From Paludibacter sp. (GTDB lineage: Bacteria > Bacteroidota > Bacteroidia > Bacteroidales > Paludibacteraceae), in contig JACDZH010000010.1 of NCBI GenBank assembly GCA_013426815.1, positions 1-35,192 on the forward strand: a stretch of 35,192 nt of DNA, in the 5' to 3' direction. The notes beneath the pieces were generated by a model that saw only the letters and a program-made list of their open reading frames with translations, was not told the DNA's origin and made no database searches. The position numbers were made by a program, and so were the translations under genes. Positions 9,740-18,720 of this stretch are shown here, piece by piece. Every line of letters starts with the position of its first letter. Position 1 is the stretch's first letter.

Positions 9740-12100
9740 TTACAATTTCATTATTTTGATTACATTTTTTTCATTTTTGCCAATAAGGTTCAAAACATGA
9801 ATTCCCACAGGTAAAAAGTCAAGATTATCAAAGGTTTGATTCGAGTTGCCCTTAATCTCTTTTTCGTATAGTTTCACTCCAAGATTGGAGAATATTTCTA
9901 TTTTTTCGAAGCTACCATCAGAGTTAAATGAAAACTGATTAGAAATTGGATTTGGAAAAATCTTAACATTATTGTTATTAATTATTGGAAATGCAGTTGT
10001 TTGATTTCGAATAAACATACATAGAACTTTATTCCGTTCAAATAAAGTCTTGGCATTTCCTACTGTTTCGTTAATAGCTGGAGCTGATGAAGTGGATGTA
10101 TCTAATGACTTAACTAAAGCAACCATCACATTTTGAGAGTTCACTACATCAACTATTGGTCTGTCCTCAATTGTTTTAGTTACTCCAGTTACACTATAAA
10201 GACGAATATTTTCACTATCGGTTATTTTTACGGGTGTATTAAAATCATTTCCACTTCCACTACTTACAGTACCCGCTTCTACTTTAAAATAATAGATATT
10301 TATGTTTCGTGCATTCTTAATTTCACTCATTGGATTTGTATTTCCCCGTTCTACATTATATGAATATATGGATAATGGTGCAATATTCCCACCAATAGTT
10401 TTGATCTTTGGCATACCATAAAATCTCCCTCCTCCATTACCTGAAAATGAAAGTGAACCCTCACAAAACACATAAGCACCCTTACCTGCTTTCCAGGATA
10501 TTTCTAAGGGTTTAAGAAACGAAATACTTGAAGTTGCATTAACATCATCGGCAGTAGTGACAGAATTTTTTATTTCTGTATATATTTTCGGATTCCCAAA
10601 TAAGTGCTGATTTAGACCTAAAGTTAAGACTTCGTTTACAATATAAGTCCCTTTGGGAACAAAAACCTTATCGCCTGCAGCTAAAGCATCTTTAAACGCC
10701 TGTGTATCATTTGCAAAATTATTTCCTAAGGCTCCATAATCTCTTACATTTACTACACCTGGTTCATCAAAGGCTGGAACAGGAGTCCAATGTTTTCGTT
10801 GTATTGCTAAGATATCAGGCTCTGAACTATCCTCTGAATTGAATATTGTGGATGTTGAAGTATTGCCATTAATCATATTTAATGAACCTTCTTTACAAAA
10901 AGAATATTCTTTCACCAAAGTCCATTTCGAAGGGTCAATTGCGGTAACATCAACAGTACTGAATTTATTAAATCCTTTCAAATAAGTATTTTCAAGAATT
11001 ATGTTCTCCCCTGTTGTTTTGGTTTTGGCAAAGACTGAATTTTGGCTAATTTTTGCTGCACAATCCACTAAACATAACCCACCATAGGTTCTGTAAGCAT
11101 TCGATAAATCAAAAGCAATTCCTGTTGTTGCCGGTTCAAAATACGAACCTGTAAATACCCATGCCAAATCGGAATATTGGTTATAAACACACGCTTTAGT
11201 TTGTCCTGTAAATTTACAACCTGCAAGTAATGGAAATCGATATAAATTTTCAATTTTCAAACCATATTCACCTCCGTCTACTTCAATATTGTAAGTTCCG
11301 CCACCTTGTCCGGGACAATTATTAAACCCTGCGTGAGCATTTGTTGCATATACTTTAGCATCCATCAAATAACATCCCTGTGAACCACTAAAACGTAATC
11401 CAATAGCACCTGGATTACCACCCAATTCAATATCGATACCTTTGTAAGCACAGTTAAAGAGTATGTTCGGCTGTTCAATACCCCAATTTGGAGTAGCAAC
11501 TAAACAAGGGTTGTTAGGGACAACTGTTCCTTCACGGTCGTCACGAGTTTGTGCCCAAATTTTTATTACGGGTTTTGGGCTTGTAGAAGATTGAAAACCA
11601 TCAGCACCCTGTTTTAAATGAATTATTGGACGGCCATTTTTATTTGAACCGATTAATACAATCTTATCTGAAGTATTTTGCCAGTAATGCTGTGTTTTAT
11701 TGTCTCCATCCATGTACTTACCGCAAGTATCTTCAAGTTTTCCCTGCATACCACCTTCTATAGGAAGTTTGTATACCGGTATTTCGCAGCTTAATGTATT
11801 ACTTATCAGGTAATGTCCACTTGGAAAGAAACAAGCTTTCTTTTGTGTTCGCGCATCAATTATAGCTTGCTGAAGTGCTTCAGTGCAATCAGTGTGTCCA
11901 GTAGGGTCGGCAAAGTAAGGCGACGCTGTAACATCGAGCAATCCGTATGCAGCTAAATCTACAACATCCGCTGTAACATTAACAGACTTCATCTGTGAAA
12001 AAGCAATTAAATTTGAAAATAAACAAAAATTACAAATCAAAGTATATTTCAAGAATGAATTGATTTTGATTTTTTTTATTTTGAATTTAAAAATAATCAT
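9740..12100 (-). CDS. Secreted pectate-lyase-3/GH28-like beta-helix protein with T9SS C-terminal sorting domain
   Basis: Two N-terminal Pectate_lyase_3-like motifs (DLAAYGLLDV..TDCTEALQQAIIDA..KACFFPSGHYLIS; VNVRDYGALGNNFANDTQAFKDAL..KVFVPKGTYIV) and the CTD NNNVKIFPNPISNQF...FLPVGIHVLNLIGKNEKNVIKIMKL. Confidence 0.88.
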   Translation of the reverse strand: MIIFKFKIKKIKINSFLKYTLICNFCLFSNLIAFSQMKSVNVTADVVDLAAYGLLDVTASPYFADPTGHTDCTEALQQAIIDARTQKKACFFPSGHYLISNTLSCEIPVYKLPIEGGMQGKLEDTCGKYMDGDNKTQHYWQNTSDKIVLIGSNKNGRPIIHLKQGADGFQSSTSPKPVIKIWAQTRDDREGTVVPNNPCLVATPNWGIEQPNILFNCAYKGIDIELGGNPGAIGLRFSGSQGCYLMDAKVYATNAHAGFNNCPGQGGGTYNIEVDGGEYGLKIENLYRFPLLAGCKFTGQTKACVYNQYSDLAWVFTGSYFEPATTGIAFDLSNAYRTYGGLCLVDCAAKISQNSVFAKTKTTGENIILENTYLKGFNKFSTVDVTAIDPSKWTLVKEYSFCKEGSLNMINGNTSTSTIFNSEDSSEPDILAIQRKHWTPVPAFDEPGVVNVRDYGALGNNFANDTQAFKDALAAGDKVFVPKGTYIVNEVLTLGLNQHLFGNPKIYTEIKNSVTTADDVNATSSISFLKPLEISWKAGKGAYVFCEGSLSFSGNGGGRFYGMPKIKTIGGNIAPLSIYSYNVERGNTNPMSEIKNARNINIYYFKVEAGTVSSGSGNDFNTPVKITDSENIRLYSVTGVTKTIEDRPIVDVVNSQNVMVALVKSLDTSTSSAPAINETVGNAKTLFERNKVLCMFIRNQTTAFPIINNNNVKIFPNPISNQFSFNSDGSFEKIEIFSNLGVKLYEKEIKGNSNQTFDNLDFLPVGIHVLNLIGKNEKNVIKIMKL

Positions 12101-12140
12101 ATTAATTTGATTTTGATTTTTTTACTAATTACAACATACT

Positions 12141-12192
12141 TAAGTCAAAAAAGTATACTTATGTGGACAAGAATAAATATGTTATAAAACAT
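12141..12192 (-). promoter_or_regulatory. 52-bp shared promoter/operator element, copy 1
   Basis: Gene-strand reading ATGTTTTATAACATATTT-ATTCT-TGTCCAC-N15-TGACTTA; 5' of the 9740-12100 gene. Confidence 0.8.
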
Positions 12193-12467
12193 AAAAAATG
12201 ATAGTTTTAAAATTTTGTTTCTATTATTTTGGTACTACTAGAATTTGTGTGGGTATTACGACAATTAACAATTAATACACGTAGTTACACATAGTCATAA
12301 AAATTAAGAAAATAAATGTTCACATAGTTTTACATTTTTACTTTGAAAATATATAAAATAGATGCTTTACAATTTGATATGAAAAACAATAACGAAGTTA
12401 TTGAACTATGTGATACTATAAATTTTGAGAAGAAACTATGTGATTATATTGTGAAAAAATATGTGTA

Positions 12468-12486
12468 TCTCCCGATGCTCGGGATG
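12468..12486. repeat. Short palindrome CCCGATGCTCGGG-type
   Basis: atctcccgatgctcgggat: inverted CCCGA/TCGGG around a TGC loop. Confidence 0.4.
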
Positions 12487-12561
12487 TGCCATTTTTACTT
12501 GATTTTTTTAATTAACCATCAACCCACACAAAAGGTAGTAGAACCAGTTGTTTTATTAAAA

Positions 12562-14976
12562 TTAAAATAAAACAAATTTATAGACAAAATCGGCATGAGA
12601 TTGAGACTGGATTTTCAAAAAATATATACCATTTGGAATTTTATGAAGTCTCATTTCACTTTCATTTTTTGTACTGGCAATAACCCTTCCATACATATCA
12701 TATAGGTTCATTTCACATTGTAAAATAGTTTCGTCCGAATTAACTCGAAGTATTTTCTCAGAGCGATTCAACAAAACATTAATTTTTGAATCCTGAATTT
12801 TTGAATCCTGAATTTTTGAATCCAGATTTTTTGAATCCAGAATTTTAGAATCCTGATTTGCTTTCAAAATACTTGTTGTTTTTTTCTTAAAAACAGCAGA
12901 ACATAATCTCCACTTTGGAATAGTCCATAAATAGCTATCACCTGGTTTAACATTAACTGATGATACTAATGTTTTCCCTTTATATAAATCTAAAACATAC
13001 ATCTTTAATGGCACTTTTAAACTAAGTTCAACATTTGATTCCGTTGTATCAATTGCAAACACTGCAATAGATTCATTTTGAGCTTTCCAGGTATTATGAA
13101 TTGCACCAGTACCTGATGAAACAATTGATTTAAGCAAACGACCATACATCAGATAATCTTTAGCATGTGTGTCGTTCATCGATTCATAATAATCTATTAA
13201 AACACTATCAGTTGATTTAGGTTCTTGGACTGTTGAATTCCAAAAAGCTATACTATTCATTTGTCCGTAAATAATTGAAGCGCATTGCTCTACATCTTTT
13301 GAAGTATTTGCATCACATAAACCGTATATTGTAGGAATATAATCGTGATAAACATATACAAAAAGTGGAATCTGATTTTTTTCAGAAGAAACTATCTTCC
13401 AATTACGTGCCTGATAACCACTTAAAATCATATTGTAAATCTCACAAGGCCATTCTTTTGTCAATGAAAAATTTTCAATATTTTTAGTTTTTGCTTTTTT
13501 TATTATTTCTTTATAGGTTTTAATCATTGTATCGGTTTCCCATCTACCATAAGGTACTGGATGACCGTGTAGTGTATTATAACAAGGTCCATTACCACAC
13601 ATAAATTGATCAGCATCGTTATGTATAGTAGTTACACCTCTTTCGAAAAGTCCATCAGCTACATCTGGTAACAAATTTTGTCCTCTACTAGTTCCTCTAC
13701 ATAAAAAATTGTCCGTTCTAACCTTATGTACATATACGTATAAACTTTCATTAATTTGAGTTCGGCAAAGTTCATTGCCATTATTATCATTGAAGTATTT
13801 TTCTAGGTTTTCGCTTATTTTTATATTACCTTCAATATACTTTGTCCAATGAAAACTTTCAATAAACCCAGCAGTAATTATTCCCACTTTCTTCAATTCT
13901 GAATTTAAAACTTCAAATTTACTATCTGAATTTTTAGTTGGTAAATAATCTATACCTACCCAATCACCATATTTTTCCCAACCAATTGGCCGATAAATAA
14001 TATTGGTCTTATACTTACCTGCCCAACATTTGAGTCGAACCCTCAAATTATATATATTATCTTCTAAGTAAAGTTCCGAACTGATAACTAAGGGTGTTTT
14101 GTGATAATTTTCAGGCACAGCTTTTCTATTTATGAGAAGAGTATCCGACCAGGATTGATTAATTGCCCAATTACGGTATACTTCTGCTGCATCCTCCCAG
14201 CTGTTTCCACATAATCCAATCATGGTTTGATAACTAGCATTCCAAGTTCTGCTATCGTAAGGCATACAATGACGAACAGCCATGCTAATTTCGTTATCGC
14301 TGTTATTTAAAAAACCAAACGATTTTACGTGCCCTACGGTATCATTTGTTCTAAGTAAAACGCCGGCTGAATCTGACAAAATAGCGGACATTTGTAATCC
14401 TTGTTTTGCAGGATAAAAATTTGTATATTTTGACCAATTAGTTTCCACCGATTGCATACGACCTTCATACATGGGATCTACAAATAGTTTGGAAACATTG
14501 CTATTTAGAAGTTTCCTTGAGGTTCTGAAACGTGGAAAATCCACCCCACTAACAAGTGAATCATTATTTAACTCAACATTAATGTGTGAAATTATTTCAG
14601 CATTTGAACTCAATACGAATTTTACTATAACAGTTACATGAGGTTTTACATTAATAATGGATTGTTTCCATGTATATTCCAATTTAAATTTCAATTCATT
14701 TTCATTATGTGTCAAAACACTTAAAGTAAATTTTGAAGCGTCAATAGCTGGTTTTCTTGGTGTAAATTTAGTTTTGTCTACGTAACTTAATGCAAAAAAA
14801 CTCACTGAATCTTTAGAACTTGCTATATGTTGAACACACCTTTTTTTATCGTACAATGATGTTATATGTTTTCCATTAGTTTGAAAAAAAATAGAATTGT
14901 TTTCCAATGTATACGTCTCTGACAAAACTGAACATGTAAAGAAAAATAAAAAATTAAATAATACAATTTTTTTCAT
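12562..14976 (-). CDS. Secreted putative glycoside-hydrolase-like protein (DUF6259-like) with degenerate T9SS CTD
   Basis: Signal peptide; SWEDAAEVYRNWAINQSW..., IYRPIGWEKYGDWVGIDYLPT, GVTTIHNDADQFMCGNGPCYNTLHGHPVPYG; C-terminal MYGRVIASTKNESEMRLHKIPNGIYFLKIQSQ resembles a T9SS CTD. Confidence 0.7.
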   Translation of the reverse strand: MKKIVLFNFLFFFTCSVLSETYTLENNSIFFQTNGKHITSLYDKKRCVQHIASSKDSVSFFALSYVDKTKFTPRKPAIDASKFTLSVLTHNENELKFKLEYTWKQSIINVKPHVTVIVKFVLSSNAEIISHINVELNNDSLVSGVDFPRFRTSRKLLNSNVSKLFVDPMYEGRMQSVETNWSKYTNFYPAKQGLQMSAILSDSAGVLLRTNDTVGHVKSFGFLNNSDNEISMAVRHCMPYDSRTWNASYQTMIGLCGNSWEDAAEVYRNWAINQSWSDTLLINRKAVPENYHKTPLVISSELYLEDNIYNLRVRLKCWAGKYKTNIIYRPIGWEKYGDWVGIDYLPTKNSDSKFEVLNSELKKVGIITAGFIESFHWTKYIEGNIKISENLEKYFNDNNGNELCRTQINESLYVYVHKVRTDNFLCRGTSRGQNLLPDVADGLFERGVTTIHNDADQFMCGNGPCYNTLHGHPVPYGRWETDTMIKTYKEIIKKAKTKNIENFSLTKEWPCEIYNMILSGYQARNWKIVSSEKNQIPLFVYVYHDYIPTIYGLCDANTSKDVEQCASIIYGQMNSIAFWNSTVQEPKSTDSVLIDYYESMNDTHAKDYLMYGRLLKSIVSSGTGAIHNTWKAQNESIAVFAIDTTESNVELSLKVPLKMYVLDLYKGKTLVSSVNVKPGDSYLWTIPKWRLCSAVFKKKTTSILKANQDSKILDSKNLDSKIQDSKIQDSKINVLLNRSEKILRVNSDETILQCEMNLYDMYGRVIASTKNESEMRLHKIPNGIYFLKIQSQSHADFVYKFVLF
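12781..12855 (-). repeat. Five tandem 15-bp units encoding (Q/L)DSK(I/N)
   Basis: aatttttgaatcctg x5 with few substitutions; encodes QDSKI-LDSKN-LDSKI-QDSKI-QDSKI. Confidence 0.95.
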
Positions 14977-15008
14977 AAGATATTTGATTTATTTATTAAA
15001 ATTAATAA

Positions 15009-16892
15009 TTATATTTTGCACTTCCGATTTGTATTTTTTACCTGAATGAATGCCAAAACAATACCATCAGGTCACGAAGAATCAATAAATATTTCAACCG
15101 CTTCGGTAATTTTACCCGATTTCCAAGGCACTTTTCCATTGACTGTTATCAATGAAACAGTTAAATCAGCATCAAACTCAAAAACATTGAGATATATTGT
15201 TCCAATGGCTGAGTTTGGATTTATAATGGTTGTATTGTTTTTTGTTTTTGGTAAACCTGTTGGCAATTTGCCAATTTTTTCAAATTCAAAATAGTTGATT
15301 GTAAAGCCACTTTTCGAAAACCGAAATTGTAAATATGTTTTATTACCATATTTAAGTGTTAGCGTATCACTAGTAATTGTTTGCCATTCTGGTGTAACGG
15401 GAACAGATATTGAAGTATTCGTTTGTTCATTCAAAGTTGCTTCAATTGTACCACCACTTTGGGTATTTAAAACCCAGGTTTGTAAAAAATATTTTCCGGG
15501 CATTATGGTGTCGGATATAAATGCAAGCCATTCGTTGGCTGTAGTAGAATTGACACAGAATCTACTTCCACCATCACTGGATGCATGAATATCAACAACT
15601 TCTGAATTTCTATATTTACCACCCGTGTTTGTCGAATTACTATCATGGTAGCCAACTCTTTTGCCACCTCTGACAAATTTTTCGGCATGCATCACATCAG
15701 GAATTTTATTTTTTCGAATTGGTGTGCAAGGTTCCAAATTGAGTTGAAACTTCAAACAGTCAGTCATATACGACATACAGTTTTTTATAAAAGCATAAAG
15801 CAGATTATTAACTAGTATTTCCCATTCCATATCATTTACACTATGGTCGAATAATTCCTCACCGGAAGTAGGTTGTATATATCGAAAATATTCATTACGC
15901 ACTGATTGACCATCCTGTATAGTCCACGTCAAGGAACTCTGTTTGTTATCGGGGTTCATTAACAATGGAAGTAAACTTTCGCCCTCATTGTTCGTATTAT
16001 CAGGCAATCCGCAAAGTTCTGTAATAGTGGGGTATAAATCTATAGGTACTTTGCATAGACAATTCCCCTTAATATTCCCAGGTACTTTTAAAACTAAGGA
16101 CATTCTACAAGCCTCTTTCCATGGTGTAAATTTTTTATACCGAAGCTTTTCACCTAAATGCCAACCATGATCACCCCAAAAAATTACGATTGTATTTTCG
16201 GCATATTTACTATTTCGCAATGCATCAAGAAGAACCCCAACACAAGTATCTGTATAGTTTATACAGTCTAAATATGCTTGTAATGCAGTTTTTCGTTTAA
16301 AGTATTGTAAGGTTTTCTGATAATCAACAGATGGTTTTAAATTTCCGTGAATATCATTTAAAACATTATCGTTAATGGAAGGTAAAATCATGTAATCTTC
16401 CTGAAATTTATCAAAAAATTGCTGAAGCACAAACAAAGGCAGATGTGGACTTAAAAAACCACATGCAATCATAAAAGGTTTGTCATGTTCTTTGTTCAGT
16501 TCGTAAGCTTCCCACATTGCATTACCAAAGTCTGGCGTTTCTTTGAGTGTATTGCATGTTGAACCCCAATCAAAATTTGAATCGCCTGATGTGTTTAGAA
16601 TCCCATTTGCTCTGAAACATGTAATAAGCGAAGAAGGCGAAGGATTTGACAATACTGCAGAATAATTAGCCAGTTCGAAGACAACTCCTTCGGCTGCTAA
16701 TTTATCCATATTTAGAGTCTTGGTTTGCAGATGACTACCCAATAATCCAACATAGTAGTTTAAATCATCGACTGCAATAAAAAGTATATTATACGGTTTT
16801 TTTTTGGCAGATAGAACGCATATTGAATTTCCCAAAAAACCACCTAGAAGTTCTATCTGAAATCCTGTTGTGAAGTTGTGAGTGTGTTTCAT
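15009..16892 (-). pseudogene. Sulfatase (S1-like) fused to CBM6-like domain and T9SS CTD; catalytic motif lost, in-frame TGA near C-terminus
   Basis: KKPYNILFIAVDDLNYYVGLLGSHLQTKTLNMDKLAAEGVVF; active-site region reads SNPSPSSLIT instead of C/S-X-P-S-R. After the TGA (15072-15074) the same frame continues PDGIVLAFIQVKNTNRKCKI, the rest of a T9SS CTD. ATG at 16892 (MKHTHNF). Confidence 0.82.
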
Positions 16893-16913
16893 TATCAACT
16901 TTTTTACTTGCAG

Positions 16914-16965
16914 TAAGTCATAAACAATTGACAATGTGGACAGATTAAAATGTGTTATAAAACAT
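16914..16965 (-). promoter_or_regulatory. 52-bp shared promoter/operator element, copy 2
   Basis: Gene-strand reading ATGTTTTATAACACATTT-TAATC-TGTCCAC-N15-TGACTTA; 5' of the sulfatase. Confidence 0.8.
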
Positions 16966-16973
16966 ATTTTGTT

Positions 16974-18167
16974 TTATTTTCGCGGAATAAATCTTCGTAG
17001 CAGATCGTAATTTCTTCTTACATGGCATTTCGAACCACAGAATCCATCGTTGTTATATACCTTCCAATTGCATGTTCGGCATGGATTGACAATAAAATGT
17101 TTTGATTTTGAATAAATACCATATATAATTATTCCAAACAATATTATTCCAAAAGGCCAATGCCAAACTGGTATTTGAGGCGACATTCCCGTTGGATTTA
17201 TTCCTTCACCAAAAATTATTGGAACACAACATTGTTGTACAATCAATTCGCCCTGAACGCGGTAAGCATGGTATTGGTAATCGGGAAAAACAAGCTGGTC
17301 GGTTACTATACCTGCCACCAATGCCATAATAAAAAGCGATAAAGCGTAAAACACTGATGGTTTTAGTCCCATTGACCGACGGATAGCGTTTAATTCACCC
17401 AGATTAGTTCCAGGTCCGGCTATCATATAAGCAACGGCTGCCCCAGGAGAAGCTCCCAAGAGCAAAAGACCTTGCACAACCGGAATGGATGGAATACTAC
17501 AAGCATAAACCGGAATACCTAATAATATTACATAAAGAAGCGTGTAAATATCCTGTTGACCTAACCACGATGAAATCCATTCCATTGGTAGAAAAGTAAG
17601 TAATAATGCTGCAATGCTTAAACCAATAGTAATATCGACACTAACATCGGCGCCCAATTCGAAAAATGACCATTTAAGGGTTTTGAAAAACTTGTTTTTC
17701 GACTGTTTTTTTTCCTTGCCATCAACCATATATTCTTTCTTGCAACTTATACCTTTTTCATTGTCATTTGGAGATTTAAAAAGGCGATTGGCAATAAAAC
17801 CTATGGTGTACGATCCAACAACAGCTACAATAACAAATGTAAAAGTTAGTTTTAAACCCAAAAATGATAATGCAAGCGCAATTAATACAGGCGAAAGAAT
17901 GGGTGTAGAAATCATAAATGCAAATATATTGCCCATTGCTGCACCACTTCGGAACAACCCTATACCAAGTGGAATTGTACCACAAGAGCACAAAGGTAAA
18001 ATACTTCCAATGGTAACTGACTTTAAAAGTGCTAATGGAGATTTTTCACCCACCTGTTTTTGTAACACATTTTGAGGTACATAAAACTTGAGTATCCCTG
18101 CGATTAAAAACCCCAATACAATGTAAGGAGCTGATTCGAGTAAGGTATTGAATAGAGTGTTTAACAT
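16974..18167 (-). CDS. Permease, SO_0444/DUF318-like (metal/metalloid efflux type)
   Basis: ILPLCSCGTIPLGIGLFRSGAAMGNIFAFMISTPILSPV and PVYACSIPSIPVVQGLLLLGASPGAAVAYMIAGPGTN; C-terminal CRTCNW...GFCGSKC. Confidence 0.85.
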   Translation of the reverse strand: MLNTLFNTLLESAPYIVLGFLIAGILKFYVPQNVLQKQVGEKSPLALLKSVTIGSILPLCSCGTIPLGIGLFRSGAAMGNIFAFMISTPILSPVLIALALSFLGLKLTFTFVIVAVVGSYTIGFIANRLFKSPNDNEKGISCKKEYMVDGKEKKQSKNKFFKTLKWSFFELGADVSVDITIGLSIAALLLTFLPMEWISSWLGQQDIYTLLYVILLGIPVYACSIPSIPVVQGLLLLGASPGAAVAYMIAGPGTNLGELNAIRRSMGLKPSVFYALSLFIMALVAGIVTDQLVFPDYQYHAYRVQGELIVQQCCVPIIFGEGINPTGMSPQIPVWHWPFGIILFGIIIYGIYSKSKHFIVNPCRTCNWKVYNNDGFCGSKCHVRRNYDLLRRFIPRK

Positions 18168-18171
18168 ATTC

Positions 18172-18711
18172 TTACTTTAGTTTTGCAGTTGCATTCTCAA
18201 CAAAAAAAGCTGCATCGTAGGGTTTTGATGTGTCAATTTTAAATTTTCCTTTAACTATTACCTCTGTATTTATCATCTCATTTCGGCTCAATTTCCATGG
18301 CTTATCCAAATTTACCATAAGAGTCCAGCGCATGGCCTCTTGGGGGTCTATAACGCAGGCCTGAGCCAAACCTAAAGTTGGAAGTAAAAAGAATGACATG
18401 ATTTTGGTTGTAGAGTCATTAACCATTTCGCAACCGTTTCCAAAAAAAACCGCTGCTCCCGAAAGATTGATTTCATTCCCTTCAAGTTCTTTTAATTCTT
18501 TTGGAATAGAAAATTTGGCTGTTTGACCATCGATAATTGTTGCTCTAACTTTATAAAATGCATCCCAGTTTTTATTAATCTCATCAGTTTGTAGATTGTC
18601 CAACGTTGGCATATTTCCAACATTATCATTACTTACTTTACTAAACTCGATAAAATACAAAGCCGCAACCAATACAATAATCAAAACAACAATCAACCAA
18701 TTCCTTTTCAT
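18172..18711 (-). CDS. Membrane-anchored periplasmic hypothetical protein (DUF3299-like)
   Basis: N-terminal TM segment; LEGNEINLSGAAVFFGNG, FFLLPTLGLAQACVIDPQEAMRWTLMV; translationally close to the permease gene. Confidence 0.55.
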   Translation of the reverse strand: MKRNWLIVVLIIVLVAALYFIEFSKVSNDNVGNMPTLDNLQTDEINKNWDAFYKVRATIIDGQTAKFSIPKELKELEGNEINLSGAAVFFGNGCEMVNDSTTKIMSFFLLPTLGLAQACVIDPQEAMRWTLMVNLDKPWKLSRNEMINTEVIVKGKFKIDTSKPYDAAFFVENATAKLK

Positions 18712-18720
18712 TTATTTACA

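Noticed and set aside
12288-12442. Four CACATAGT/ACTATGTG words, two direct and two inverted, spaced 30-33 bp, resembling a mini CRISPR or operator array
   Set aside because: Words are only 8-9 bp, flanks are not conserved, orientation flips, and there are no cas genes. Probably chance in AT-rich DNA.
12343-12570. 75-aa plus-strand ORF MKIYKIDALQFDMKNNNEVIEL...
   Set aside because: No recognisable domain; it runs through the CCCGA palindrome and low-complexity AT sequence.
15046-15294. Plus-strand ORF of 82 aa (and many other 60-150 aa ORFs antisense to the genes, e.g. 1195-1572, 17614-18075, 19423-19833)
   Set aside because: They lie antisense to well-supported genes, have no recognisable domains, and reflect low stop density on the opposite strand.
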